Notes: generated by a model not told the origin, from the letters alone. Shown: positions 1-8,201, counted from the first letter of the stretch. The stretch is 29,547 nucleotides of DNA from Chloroflexota bacterium (GCA_023381895.1 JAMCTA010000090.1:1-29547); one strand, 5' to 3'. Numbers and translations are program-made.

Positions 1-6
1 AAGAGC

Positions 7-750
7 TTGACGGTGAGACTTGCGCAGATGCCGAACGGACCATACGCTCCAGCGACGGCGGCGGCAGCTACAGCAGCCTCCCAGCCAGTTGCGCCTTGGT
101 CCCAGCGTGGCTGGGGACCCGGCGGAGCCTTTCCTGGCGGCTATGGCCCTGGTGGGATGATGGGGCGATCCGGCTACGGCGGCTACGGACCGGGCGCAAT
201 GATGCGAGGCTGGTCTAACCCGGCTGCTGCAAGGCAGATCACCAGCCTCGCTCAGGCTCAGCAAGTGGCGCAAGATTTCGTCGACAGTTTGGGGAACAAG
301 AACCTCGATCTTGATGAGATCATGGAGTTCCAAAACAACTACTACGCCATTGTCAAGGAGAACAGCACCAGTATCGGGGCCTTCGAGATCCTGATCAACC
401 GGAGCAGCGGAGCAGTGATGCCCGAACCCGGACCCAATATGATGTGGAACACGAAATACGGTATGATGTCGAGCCCTTCCCCTATGGGAACCGCAATGGG
501 CTATCAGCAGCCGGGTGGTCCAGTGACTGTCACACCAACGCAAGCCAAGACGCTGGGCCAGCAGTGGCTCGACGTCCATCAGCCGGGGACAACCACCGAG
601 TCTCCGGACCAGTTCTATGGCTACTACACACTCCACATCCTCAAGGATGGGCAGGTCACTGGCATGCTGTCAGTCAACGGCTACACTGGTCAGGTCTGGT
701 TTCACACCTGGCACGGCAGCTTCATCCAGATGAAGCAGATTGCTAGCTGA
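7..750 (+). CDS. Gly/Met-rich protein with two PepSY-like repeats (5' end possibly outside window)
   Basis: I do not recognise a named family. The reading frame is open to the window edge, so the TTG at 7 may not be the true start and a signal peptide could lie upstream; ATG 28 is another candidate. Residues about 35-70 are rich in Gly, Tyr and Met (GPGGMMGRSGYGGYGPG type), a composition seen in some metal-binding or envelope proteins. Two similar segments follow, about residues 78-150 and 172-245. Each has a helix (AQQVAQDFVDSLG; AKTLGQQWLDVHQ), a YY-containing strand (NNYYAIVKEN; YGYYTLHILKDG) and a G-x-V turn (SSGAVMPEP; YTGQVWFHTWHG). That arrangement resembles tandem PepSY domains. The product is probably exported, but function is unknown. 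A strong hairpin follows directly. Confidence 0.7.
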   Translation: MTVRLAQMPNGPYAPATAAAATAASQPVAPWSQRGWGPGGAFPGGYGPGGMMGRSGYGGYGPGAMMRGWSNPAAARQITSLAQAQQVAQDFVDSLGNKNLDLDEIMEFQNNYYAIVKENSTSIGAFEILINRSSGAVMPEPGPNMMWNTKYGMMSSPSPMGTAMGYQQPGGPVTVTPTQAKTLGQQWLDVHQPGTTTESPDQFYGYYTLHILKDGQVTGMLSVNGYTGQVWFHTWHGSFIQMKQIAS

Positions 751-756
751 TCGGCG

Positions 757-790
757 GGAGACGGGGAGGCCTTCGAGGCTCCCCGTCTCC
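757..790 (+). terminator. Strong hairpin terminator between convergent genes
   Basis: The arms GGAGACGGGGAGGCCT (757-772) and AGGCTCCCCGTCTCC (776-790) pair over about 15 bp with a single bulged G and a 3-nt loop. Only a short GCGTTT follows, so the T-tract is weak. It lies 7 nt after the stop of the first gene and about 60 nt before the end of the convergent RNHCP gene, so it may serve both strands. Confidence 0.7.
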
Positions 791-851
791 GCGTTTAAGG
801 CCCAAGCGCGCTCGCTGATAGACCAGCCACGCACTGCCTCCGTCAAGCGCG

Positions 852-1256
852 TCACGCAGTGCGCTCGTCTACTTCCACAGGCGGCTGCCCCCCTGCGTAC
901 ACCGGCGGAGCCACCACCGGCAACTGCTCCAGCAGGAGCACGTCGTCGTCAGCAGCGATGCGACACGATCGCTCGAAGTGACACGCAACACAGCGATGGA
1001 TGAGGACGACCTCACCGTTGCGCCGCTGCCACACGGCTTGGGGCTCCATGAGCGCCCGGCAGGTGCTGGCGCGGTCGCCCGGACGTGCTCCATCCACGTG
1101 GCGCGAGTACAGACAGTATGGGCAGTGGTTGCGGTGTCTTCCCCCAGAGGGAACCGCACCCACGAAGCGATGACAGTAACCACAGCGAAACGACTCCTCA
1201 ACTGGTCGCCAGCGTTTCGCGGCGTAACGGTCGCGGTCTCGATGCGTCTTCGACAC
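852..1256 (-). CDS. RNHCP domain-containing protein
   Basis: This 134-residue protein carries the signature RNHCPYCLYSRHVD (about residues 42-55), typical of the small RNHCP family of putative metal-binding proteins. A preceding CGYC pair and a later CVACHFERSC segment give Cys/His pairs suited to one or two zinc sites. The biochemical role of the family is not established to my knowledge. The GTG at 1256 is the first good start after an in-frame stop. It lies inside a different minus-strand frame that begins at a GTG at 1351 behind a GAGAGGAGAG ribosome site and encodes a hydrophobic stretch, so the N-terminal arrangement is uncertain. A frameshift or a short overlapping membrane peptide is possible. 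The gene converges on the first gene of the window. Confidence 0.8.
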   Translation of the reverse strand: MSKTHRDRDRYAAKRWRPVEESFRCGYCHRFVGAVPSGGRHRNHCPYCLYSRHVDGARPGDRASTCRALMEPQAVWQRRNGEVVLIHRCVACHFERSCRIAADDDVLLLEQLPVVAPPVYAGGQPPVEVDERTA

Positions 1257-1886
1257 CAGTGTGCGCTCTCTTCAACACTGGCGCCCCGCTGGCGGAGCGC
1301 CAGCAACATTACGAAGGGCAGAACTGGTATCAGCACAAGCGTCAGTAACACGGGACTCTCCTCTCTCGAGCGGCACACCTCCGGACACGGCGGACCGGCC
1401 GCTGCGAAGGCACGGCAAGACCCGCTTTCGGGATCGGCGCGCGAGAAGTTCAAGCCTCCTGGCTGAGCACTGAGGCAGAAACGTCCGAGATCAGGCGCTC
1501 ACAGGAGCGCACCGCCCGCAAGCAGGTAGGACCACGGCGACAACGCAAGCCATGACACCCTCCTCTGCTCTATGGCGGCTTCTTAGCTCTCCTTGCGGGG
1601 AGACAGCAGCAGACGCATGCAGCGGGAAAGATACCACACAGACACCGGTAGTGAAGAGTCAAGCTTCCAGTGTGGTCACAACGAACCGAGCCGGTAAACG
1701 CTGGCCGTGGCTGCACCATCCCGCAGGCTGAGCCTGAGCAGCGGCATCATGCTCAGCAGTCCTGTCGTGTTGACGGAGACGCACTGCACATTTAAGATTC
1801 AGACATCACCCTTAGGACGGTGCCGCCGCGCTCGGTCACAGGGTGGTACCACAGAACGTTGAAGCGCATAGGAAAGAGGTGTCACG
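1257..1886. other. Intergenic region of about 630 bp
   Basis: No convincing full gene. On the minus strand a GTG at 1351 with a GAGAGGAGAG site starts a hydrophobic peptide (LLTLVLIPVLPFVMLLAL) that runs into the RNHCP gene in another frame. A 20-codon minus-strand ORF (1491-1553) has a GGAGGG site 4 nt before its ATG. On the plus strand the right part contains the promoter and leader of the ABC importer operon. Confidence 0.5.
1770..1798 (+). promoter_or_regulatory. Sigma70-like promoter of the ABC importer operon
   Basis: TTGACG (1770-1775) and TAAGAT (1793-1798) are separated by exactly 17 nt. A transcript from here would have a leader of about 80 nt before the ATG at 1887, which is preceded by the purine-rich AGGAAAGAGGTG ribosome site. 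Confidence 0.55.
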
Positions 1887-3182
1887 ATGTCACGTCTCTC
1901 AAGGAGACGGCTACTCACGCGGTCGGCCTCAGGGTTGTTGGGAGTGGGGGCAGTAGCCCTGCTCGCGGCCTGTGGTGCGGGGACGCCCTCAGCGGCACCA
2001 GCCACCACGAGCTCGAGCCAGACCGCAGCCTCCACCGCCCCGAACTCGTCTACCGCATCCACCTCGACTGCGAGCGCTGCGAGTAGCACAGCGGCCGTCA
2101 CGTCCGCCGCCGCTGGCGGCAAAGTCCAGCTGCACTTCTATTCCAGCGGTGATGTCAACATCCAGCAGCTCTGGAACAATGATCTCTTGCCGATCTGGAA
2201 CAAACAGAATCCGAATGCGCCGATCCAGCTCATCTTCTCAGAGCACGGCGCCACGGACCAGGCCGTGATCGACAAGCTCGCCGGCGCGAAAGCTGCAGGC
2301 AAGCCCACCGACATCGATCTCTTCGAAGGTGGGAACAACCTCCGGACCTACGGCGAAAAGGGCATTTTCGTCAAGCTCACGACCGCTGGCGTTCCCGATC
2401 TCTCCAAGACCCCCCCAGACGTTGTCGCGGAAATCGGCAGCTACGGCGTCCCCTATCGTGCCTCCTCAGTGGTCCTCGCCTACAACAGCGCCTTCGTCAA
2501 GGACCCACCAACTACCCTCGATGGTGTCTACGCGTGGGTGAAGGCCAACAAGGGAAAGTTCACCTACAATCCGCCAGACACCGGCGGCTCGGGTGGGGAC
2601 TTTGTCCAGGCAACGCTGGAGAAGTTCATCCCCAAGGCAGATCTCAAGACCTTCGAGACCGGCTACGATCCATCCTTGGAGAAGGAGTGGGATCCCGGCT
2701 TTGCTCTGCTCAAGAGCCTCGGGCCGTACGTGCTCAACGGCGGCTTCTACCCGAAGGGCAATGTGCCCGTCCTCCAAGAGTTGGGCAAGCAAACCGTGTA
2801 TGTCGCGCCGGTATGGTCCGACATGGGGCTGAGCTATCTCGCGCAAAAGCTCCTTCCCGACACCGTGAAGCTCGAGCAGATCACGCCACCCTTCAGCGGT
2901 GGCGCTGCCTACCTCGGCGTTCCTACGGGTTCCCAGCATCAAGACTGGTCCTTCAAGTTCCTCCAGTGGGTGCTCCAACCCGACCAGCAGACGGTCATTA
3001 TCGACAAGATCAACGGCTACCCTGGTCTGGAGTGGAAGTACATGCCGGGGACCGTGCGGCAGAAGTTTGCTGCCCTGGCGAAGTCCTACGACACATTCTC
3101 GTTCAGTTCGAAGTTTAGTAGCGATGTGAACAAGCTATGGTACGAGAAGGTCGCGGGCACACCGCCACCAGCGAAACAGTGA
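1887..3182 (+). CDS. ABC transporter substrate-binding lipoprotein (iron/polyamine-type)
   Basis: This 431-residue extracellular solute-binding protein delivers a ligand to the two permeases encoded next to it. The N-terminus has a twin-arginine-like SRRRLL motif, a hydrophobic segment and a lipobox LLAAC with the lipidated Cys at residue 29. A Ser/Thr/Ala-rich linker (about 30-75) follows, typical of surface-tethered binding proteins. The mature part begins KVQLHFYSSGDVN and shows the layout of family 1/8 binding proteins used for Fe3+, spermidine/putrescine or related ligands (YnjB-like). The ligand cannot be told from sequence. The stop overlaps the permease start (TGATG). The gene follows a clear promoter and a good ribosome site. 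Confidence 0.88.
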   Translation: MSRLSRRRLLTRSASGLLGVGAVALLAACGAGTPSAAPATTSSSQTAASTAPNSSTASTSTASAASSTAAVTSAAAGGKVQLHFYSSGDVNIQQLWNNDLLPIWNKQNPNAPIQLIFSEHGATDQAVIDKLAGAKAAGKPTDIDLFEGGNNLRTYGEKGIFVKLTTAGVPDLSKTPPDVVAEIGSYGVPYRASSVVLAYNSAFVKDPPTTLDGVYAWVKANKGKFTYNPPDTGGSGGDFVQATLEKFIPKADLKTFETGYDPSLEKEWDPGFALLKSLGPYVLNGGFYPKGNVPVLQELGKQTVYVAPVWSDMGLSYLAQKLLPDTVKLEQITPPFSGGAAYLGVPTGSQHQDWSFKFLQWVLQPDQQTVIIDKINGYPGLEWKYMPGTVRQKFAALAKSYDTFSFSSKFSSDVNKLWYEKVAGTPPPAKQ

Positions 3183-4090
3183 TGCAGGTCGTGGCGCCAG
3201 CTCCGCGATGGAGCTGGCGCCACGCGCTCACTGGTCTGCTGCTGGTCTCCCCGCCATTTCTGCTCATGCTCTTCCTGATCGTTGCACCGACTGTTCAGGC
3301 CATCCTCTACTCGACCGGGCAAGTACCGACCGACAACATCGTGTTCCAATCCGACATCGACCTCGTGTCCAGCGCTACGCCCACGCTCGTGGTCTACCAA
3401 CGGCTGCTCTCCTCCCCATACGTCCAGGCCGACCTCGCCATGACCTTCCAGGTCACGATCACGAGTGTGGTCCTAGTGCTCATGGTTGGCTACATCCTCG
3501 CTCTCTACGTGCGCTTCTCGACGGGCCTGCTTCCATCGATCGTGCGTGTGCTCTACCTGATTCCGATGTTCATCCCGGTGGTCATCGCCTCCTACGGCCT
3601 CATTGAGTTCTTCGTCGCCAACGGCTTTCTGCAGACCATCCTGGCACAATTCGGCATCCAGAATATGCCCTCGCCGATCTACACACCGTGGGGAATCGTG
3701 TTGGGTCAAGTCTGGACCGGTATTCCATTCGCAGTCCTCCTCCTTGGGTCAGGGCTCGATGGCGTTCCGCAGGAGCTGATCGAGGCTGCCCAGGATGTCG
3801 GCGCCTCTTTCGGCCGCATTCTGTGGCGCATCGTCACACCGCAGGTGGTGACGCCACTACTCATCGTGGGCACGTTTACCTTCATCGGTGTACTCGGCTC
3901 CTACACCGTGCCTTACCTCATCGGCCCCAACGCCCCGCAGATGCTCGGCGTTGCGATGACTGCCTACAACGGCAGCTATCAGCGACCTCAGCCTGCCGTC
4001 GCCATGGCCGTCCTCACCTTCTTGATCGCCACCGTCGCCGGCGCCATCTACGTGTGGGGAACCTCCCGAACGGAACGGACTGCAGCGTGA
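3182..4090 (+). CDS. ABC transporter permease 1
   Basis: This 302-residue inner-membrane permease has about six hydrophobic segments and a binding-protein-dependent transport (MetI-type) domain. The cytoplasmic EAA loop is visible as ELIEAAQDVGASFGRILWRI, the contact for the ATPase. I placed the start at the ATG overlapping the binding-protein stop; the in-frame GTG at 3179 is a near-equal alternative. The first codons lie inside a perfect 14-bp inverted repeat, so initiation here could be controlled by RNA structure. The 3' end overlaps the second permease by four bases (GTGA), which indicates translational coupling. Confidence 0.88.
   Translation: MQVVAPAPRWSWRHALTGLLLVSPPFLLMLFLIVAPTVQAILYSTGQVPTDNIVFQSDIDLVSSATPTLVVYQRLLSSPYVQADLAMTFQVTITSVVLVLMVGYILALYVRFSTGLLPSIVRVLYLIPMFIPVVIASYGLIEFFVANGFLQTILAQFGIQNMPSPIYTPWGIVLGQVWTGIPFAVLLLGSGLDGVPQELIEAAQDVGASFGRILWRIVTPQVVTPLLIVGTFTFIGVLGSYTVPYLIGPNAPQMLGVAMTAYNGSYQRPQPAVAMAVLTFLIATVAGAIYVWGTSRTERTAA
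3191..3223 (+). promoter_or_regulatory. Perfect 14-bp stem-loop at the binding-protein/permease junction
   Basis: GTGGCGCCAGCTCC (3191-3204) and GGAGCTGGCGCCAC (3210-3223) are exact reverse complements around a 5-nt GCGAT loop. It starts 8 nt after the binding-protein stop and within codons 4-14 of permease 1. Such a GC-rich stem would be very stable. It could protect the upstream mRNA segment or lower permease translation, giving excess binding protein, as in other ABC operons. The regulatory role is inferred. Confidence 0.65.
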
Positions 4091-4917
4091 GCTACGCCTG
4101 GTTTCTCCGTATCAGCGCCATGCGCAAGGCGCTCGCACTCATCCTCGTGTTCGCGCTGAGCTGTTTTCTTCTGCTGCCCTTGTTCACGCTGCTCATCTGG
4201 GCTTTCGCAGATCAGTGGACATTCCCATCCCTGCTCCCGCAACAGGTTGGTCTCCGCTGGTGGCAGTGGGTGTTTCACAACGGTGATCTCGGTAACGCCA
4301 TCAAGCTGAGCTTCGAGTTCGCTCCAATTGTGACCATCGCCTCGGCGGCCATCTGTCTCCCAGCCGCCTATGCCTTCTCCCGCTTCCGTTTCCCTCTGCG
4401 GCGGCCGCTGTTCGTTTCCCTACTCGCCATCAATGCCTTCCCTAAGATTGGTCTCTACATCAGCATTGCTGCGCTCTTCTACCGTCTGAGCCTCATGGAT
4501 ACCTTCCTCGGCGTCGTACTCGTCCAGCTCATCAACACGCTGGTGTCAATGACGTGGATCCCGACCGCAGCATTCAATAGCATCGCTCCCGAGCTAGAAG
4601 AGGCCGCACACGATGTCGGCGCACGAGGCTGGAGAGTGTTCTGGCGCATCACTTTCCCCCTGGCCTTACCAGGCATCATCGTAGCCAGCATCCTCGCCTT
4701 TCTCGCCTCCCTCGACGAAGCCCAGGGAACGCTCGTCGTGGGCACCCCCTCCCACATCACGATGCCGGTTATTATGTATACTCTCGTGTCCAACTATCCG
4801 CAGCCCGTTGGGGCGGTATTCTCGATCCTGCTCTCCCTGCCCTCTCTCGTGCTCTTGATCAGCGCGCGCCGCTTCCTCACCGCGGGCTACCTCGCCGCAG
4901 GCTTCCGGGTGAAGTGA
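4087..4917 (+). CDS. ABC transporter permease 2
   Basis: This 276-residue integral membrane protein is the second half of the translocation pore. The MetI-type domain carries the EAA loop ELEEAAHDVGARGWRVFWRI at about residues 168-187, followed by the usual FPLALPGI. The start is GTG 4087, overlapping the stop of permease 1 in a GTGA tetranucleotide; ATG 4120 is a weaker alternative. The frame is open far upstream, but that part is a shadow of permease 1. The ATPase gene lies 91 nt downstream. Confidence 0.88.
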   Translation: MSYAWFLRISAMRKALALILVFALSCFLLLPLFTLLIWAFADQWTFPSLLPQQVGLRWWQWVFHNGDLGNAIKLSFEFAPIVTIASAAICLPAAYAFSRFRFPLRRPLFVSLLAINAFPKIGLYISIAALFYRLSLMDTFLGVVLVQLINTLVSMTWIPTAAFNSIAPELEEAAHDVGARGWRVFWRITFPLALPGIIVASILAFLASLDEAQGTLVVGTPSHITMPVIMYTLVSNYPQPVGAVFSILLSLPSLVLLISARRFLTAGYLAAGFRVK

Positions 4918-5008
4918 GCAGCAGCGTGTCGAGGTGGAGAGAGAAGCGCGCTGACGCTCGCACGGGTCCAGCGCACCGGATAATCCCTATCGCAGAAGGA
5001 GCACCTCT

Positions 5009-6073
5009 GTGGCAGGACTGACCCTCGTCGATCTGACCAAGCGGTATGGCGGCACCACCGCTGTGAGCAGCGTGTCGATCACGCTCAACGATGGTGAGCT
5101 GCTCTCACTCCTTGGACCATCTGGATGCGGCAAGACGACGACCTTGCGCATGATCGGCGGATTCATCACGCCCGACGAAGGCGACATCCTCATCGATGGG
5201 CAGAGCATCGTCCGCCTGCCGCCGGAGCGGCGCCCCACCGCCATGGTGTTCCAGCGCTACGCGCTCTGGCCCCACATGACGGTATACGACAATATCGCGT
5301 TCGGGCTGCAGCTCCGCAACAAGAGTCGCGAGGAGATCAGGAAGACCGTCGATGACGCACTGACGCTCGCCGGCTTGCCAGGCAAGGAAAGGCGCTACCC
5401 TCACCAGCTCTCCGGTGGCGAAGCGCAGCGTGTGGCGCTCGCCAGAGCGCTGGTGCTCGAACCACGCATCCTCCTGCTCGATGAGCCACTCTCGAACCTC
5501 GATGCCCAGCTCCGCCTGCGCATGCGCGACGAGATCCGTAACATCCAGCAACGCGTCAACATCACCACAGTCTTCGTCACCCACGACCAGGAAGAGGCGC
5601 TGGCCATAGCGGATCGCATCGGTGTGATGAATGGCGGCCACCTCGAACAGCTCGCCAGTCCAGACGAGATTTACACGCAGCCAGCCACGCTCTTCGTCGC
5701 CAGCTTCATCGGGAACATGAACCTGCTCCCGGGGTCGATCACTGATGGCGCGGTGCAGTGTGGTCTGCTCGACTTCGCCATTCCTCAGGGTGCCAGACTC
5801 AGTGGCAGCACCCGCGAAGCGATCATCGCCGTCCGCCCGGAAGAGCTCGTCCTCGATGGTCACGGGCCGTACCACGGTCAGGTGACCCAGTCGATCAATC
5901 TCGGCGATCACAAGCTGCTCGTGGTGGATGCGGGCGAGCAGCTTGTGCGCGTTGCTGTGGCGCGGGAGGACGCCGTCCCGCGGGGTACGACGGTCAGCTT
6001 CTCCGCGCGCCGCTACCACGTCTATGAGGGTGGCGTGCTGCGCGGGACGGCAATCAGCAACGATACAGCCTGA
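5009..6073 (+). CDS. ABC transporter ATP-binding protein (PotA/FbpC/UgpC type)
   Basis: This 354-residue cytoplasmic ATPase powers the importer. Visible motifs are Walker A GPSGCGKT (residues 36-43), the Q-loop region VFQRYALWPHMTV, signature LSGGEAQR, Walker B ILLLDEPLSNLD and the H-loop VTHDQEEA. The C-terminal 110 residues match a TOBE-type regulatory domain found in importer ATPases for Fe3+, polyamines and sugars. GTG 5009 has an AGAAGGA ribosome site 8 nt upstream. The 91-nt gap from the permease is longer than the other junctions, so a minor separate start is possible. The gene ends 18 nt from a convergent HNH gene. Confidence 0.92.
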   Translation: MAGLTLVDLTKRYGGTTAVSSVSITLNDGELLSLLGPSGCGKTTTLRMIGGFITPDEGDILIDGQSIVRLPPERRPTAMVFQRYALWPHMTVYDNIAFGLQLRNKSREEIRKTVDDALTLAGLPGKERRYPHQLSGGEAQRVALARALVLEPRILLLDEPLSNLDAQLRLRMRDEIRNIQQRVNITTVFVTHDQEEALAIADRIGVMNGGHLEQLASPDEIYTQPATLFVASFIGNMNLLPGSITDGAVQCGLLDFAIPQGARLSGSTREAIIAVRPEELVLDGHGPYHGQVTQSINLGDHKLLVVDAGEQLVRVAVAREDAVPRGTTVSFSARRYHVYEGGVLRGTAISNDTA

Positions 6074-6091
6074 TGGGCAGAGGTAGCGCTT

Positions 6092-6589
6092 TCATCTGGC
6101 GAGATACTTGCGCCAGGTCTCTTCACCGGCGTGGGCGCTGGAGAGCACAAAGGTCAGGTAGCGCGGTTGATACGGCTGGTGTGAGAGTCGCATGCCCGCC
6201 TCCTCCGGCGAGCGATCCGCCTTCCGCCGGTTGCAAGGTCCACACGCCGCCACACAGTTAGCCCATGAAGAGGCCCCACCACGTGAGAGCGGCTGCACGT
6301 GATCAATGGTCAGGTCACTGGTCCCACCGCAGTACTGGCAGACACGATCGCGCAAGAGCACACCGCGGCGGGTGAACGGCGCCGGCCGCTGGAGCGCGCT
6401 GATACGCACGAAGTAGACCAAGCGGATGACGAGCGGCCATTCCATAGCAGCACGCATGGAGCGCAGCATGCTCTCCGCCGCCTCCACGATCTCCGCCTTC
6501 TTCCGTAGTAGCAGGGAGACAGCACGGCGCACCGAAACAACGCTCAGCGGCTCGTAAGAAGCGTTGAGAACGAGTACCCTTGAGTGCAC
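6092..6589 (-). CDS. HNH endonuclease family protein
   Basis: This 165-residue protein has a typical HNH nuclease module: CQYCGG, then the catalytic core DLTIDHVQPLSRGG, then NCVAACGPCNRRKAD. The two CxxC-type pairs bind structural zinc and the DH supplies the catalytic His. The N-terminal part (VLVLNASYEPLSVVSVRRA) is the conserved lead-in of the widespread stand-alone bacterial HNH family, whose biological role is poorly defined. The start is GTG 6589 behind GAGGG, and a consensus promoter lies just upstream. It borders a decayed R-M unit, but this family is usually not part of R-M systems, so a functional link is not assumed. Confidence 0.9.
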   Translation of the reverse strand: MHSRVLVLNASYEPLSVVSVRRAVSLLLRKKAEIVEAAESMLRSMRAAMEWPLVIRLVYFVRISALQRPAPFTRRGVLLRDRVCQYCGGTSDLTIDHVQPLSRGGASSWANCVAACGPCNRRKADRSPEEAGMRLSHQPYQPRYLTFVLSSAHAGEETWRKYLAR

Positions 6590-6627
6590 TGCACCCTCGA
6601 TCTTCGACTCTCCAGCACCGACTTTTT

Positions 6628-6657
6628 ACTATAGGTGTCGCCGCGCGAGCGTGTCAA
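6628..6657 (-). promoter_or_regulatory. Sigma70-like promoter for the HNH gene
   Basis: On the minus strand TTGACA (6657-6652) and TATAGT (6633-6628) are 18 nt apart, close to consensus. The -10 box ends about 39 nt before the GTG start at 6589. Confidence 0.65.
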
Positions 6658-6675
6658 TCGGGCACTGAGCTAGAA

Positions 6676-6895
6676 GATAGGTACTTCCCTCTGGCCGGTA
6701 CCGATCCCACTTGTGCTACTGAAAGTTAGGGCTGATCGAGCCCGTGGCGCCTACCCCCAGACTCCGGCTGTCTTGGGGCCGGCATTACCCTACTCTGTGT
6801 ATGCTGGAAAGACAACGGGCTTTGACTGTACTATCGCTCCAGATCGACCAGGACCCGCCGAGCGACCGTTGAAGACCGTAGGGGGAACGTGGTGA
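6676..6895 (+). pseudogene. Remnant of a restriction endonuclease gene (decayed R-M copy)
   Basis: The segment retains pieces that align with the intact endonuclease at 9327-10172: RYFPLA matches EYFPPA, LLKVRADRA matches LLKFAPPSR, and SVYAGKTTGFDCTI matches KLYAGKTTKFDFTI. The pieces are separated by a deletion and an in-frame stop. Everything after FDCTI is lost, including the E-Y-K half of the presumed PD-(D/E)XK active site. The frame ends in a TGA overlapping the methyltransferase start, preserving the endonuclease-then-methyltransferase order of the intact pair. No functional enzyme is expected. Confidence 0.75.
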
Positions 6896-7981
6896 TAAAG
6901 TACATCGGCTCAAAGCGACTGGTCATCCCCCATATTACCCCCATTGTGCAAGCCATCGCAGGGGTGAGCCGCGTCTGCGATCTGTTTGCCGGGACTACAC
7001 GAGTCGGCCAAGCCCTGAAAGCGCAGGGACTTTTCGTCATCAGTAACGATCTGGCTTCCTACAGTGAGGTGCTGGGTCGCACGTACATCCAGACCGACGC
7101 CCAAACCATAGATCGGGATCGGTTACTAGGGCTCCTGGCGCACCTTCAGACGTTGCCACCAAAGCCAGGGTACTTCACACGCACCTTCTGCGAAGAGGCT
7201 CGCTACTTTCAACCGCATAACGGTGCCAAGATCGATGCCATCAGACAAGGCATCGACGACATGGCCTGCACCGAAGGGGAGAGAGCTACTCTCCTCACGA
7301 GCCTGCTGCTGGCAGCAGATCGAGTCGACTCCACTACTGGCCTCCAGATGGCGTATCTGAAAGATTGGGCACCGCGATCCTACCAGCCACTCCAGTTGCA
7401 GTTGCCTGGCCTGCTTCCCGGGCGAGGACTCGCCTTGCGTCGAGACGCGAACGAACTCGCGCAGGAGTTGGACGGCATCGATCTGGTCTACATCGACCCG
7501 CCATACAACCTTCTCGAACTACCATGTCTGGGAAACGTTGGTGCGTAACGATCAGCCAGAGACGTACGGCATCGCGAAAAAGCGCGTTGACTGCCAGGTA
7601 CAGAAGAGCCGGTACAACTCACGGAGTGAGATACAGCGAGCATTTAGCGATCTCGTTGCGTCACTGCGAGCACCGTATCTGCTCGTCTCGTTCAATGATG
7701 AAGGCCATCTTCACACAGGTGATATCGAAAGGCTTTTGACTCAAAGGGGATACGTCGCTTCTGTTAGCCTAGACTTCAAGAGATATGTAGGTGCGCAGAT
7801 AGGCATCTTCAACCCGGAGGGGGAGAGGGTCGGTACGGTGTCCCACCTGCGGAACCGGGAACACCTGTTCCTCGTCGGGCCATCTCGGAAAATCGTCGAG
7901 TTTGCCACCTCCTCCGTCCACGCACGCCACTCATCTAACACACAACCGCCAGAGGGATCAGGAGCAGCGAAGGTATGGTGA
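6892..7981 (+). pseudogene. D12-class adenine-N6 DNA methyltransferase, broken by an 11-nt deletion
   Basis: The first frame (GTG 6892 to stop at 7548) holds the N-terminal AdoMet site DLFAGTTRVGQAL and the catalytic motif DPPYN. The frame then shifts. The following frame continues as FSNYHVWETLVRNDQPE and runs to 7981. Compared with the intact paralogue at 8220-9317 (DPPYN-QHSY-FSNYHIWETL), 11 nt encoding most of QHSY are missing directly after the catalytic motif. Upstream and downstream parts are roughly three-quarters identical to the paralogue by eye. The product would be truncated just after DPPY and is presumably inactive, unless ribosomal frameshifting occurs. Confidence 0.85.
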
Positions 7982-7988
7982 TGGCGCA

Positions 7989-8201
7989 ATGATGCCCGCA
8001 TGGCAGGAAGCCGCCATCCACAATTGTTGCCATCATCAATGCACTGTGTACGATAGCAAGTTCATCGTGCGCGTGCCGAAAGAACTGCACCGGTCGCTCG
8101 TTCGCGCGGCGCAGGCGGAGGGCATAAGCCTGAACCTATACGTCGCGACCGTGCTAGCACAGGCCATTGGGCAGTCTATTCCCACCCGTCTTGCCTCGTA
8201 G
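7989..8201 (+). CDS. Small ribbon-helix-helix (HicB C-terminal-like) protein
   Basis: The 70-residue product ends in a segment, SKFIVRVPKELHRSLVRAAQ then GISLNLYV, that closely resembles the DNA-binding ribbon-helix-helix tail of HicB-type antitoxins and Arc-like repressors. The usual HicB N-terminal domain is absent. Start choice is uncertain: ATG 7989 or 7992, or GTG 8046, which would leave little more than the RHH module. No toxin partner (HicA-like) is adjacent. It sits between the broken and intact R-M units, 7 nt after the broken methyltransferase, and might be a small regulator of R-M expression or an orphan antitoxin. Confidence 0.65.
   Translation: MMPAWQEAAIHNCCHHQCTVYDSKFIVRVPKELHRSLVRAAQAEGISLNLYVATVLAQAIGQSIPTRLAS

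Noticed and set aside
869..1453. Long minus-strand frame overlapping the RNHCP gene
   Set aside because: Most of it is a shadow of the RNHCP frame, which carries the recognisable motif. Only its first hydrophobic part is mentioned as a possible feature.
5105..6019. 304-codon minus-strand frame opposite the ABC ATPase
   Set aside because: It is antisense to a clear ATPase with all motifs and has no recognisable domain; long antisense frames are common in GC-rich genes.
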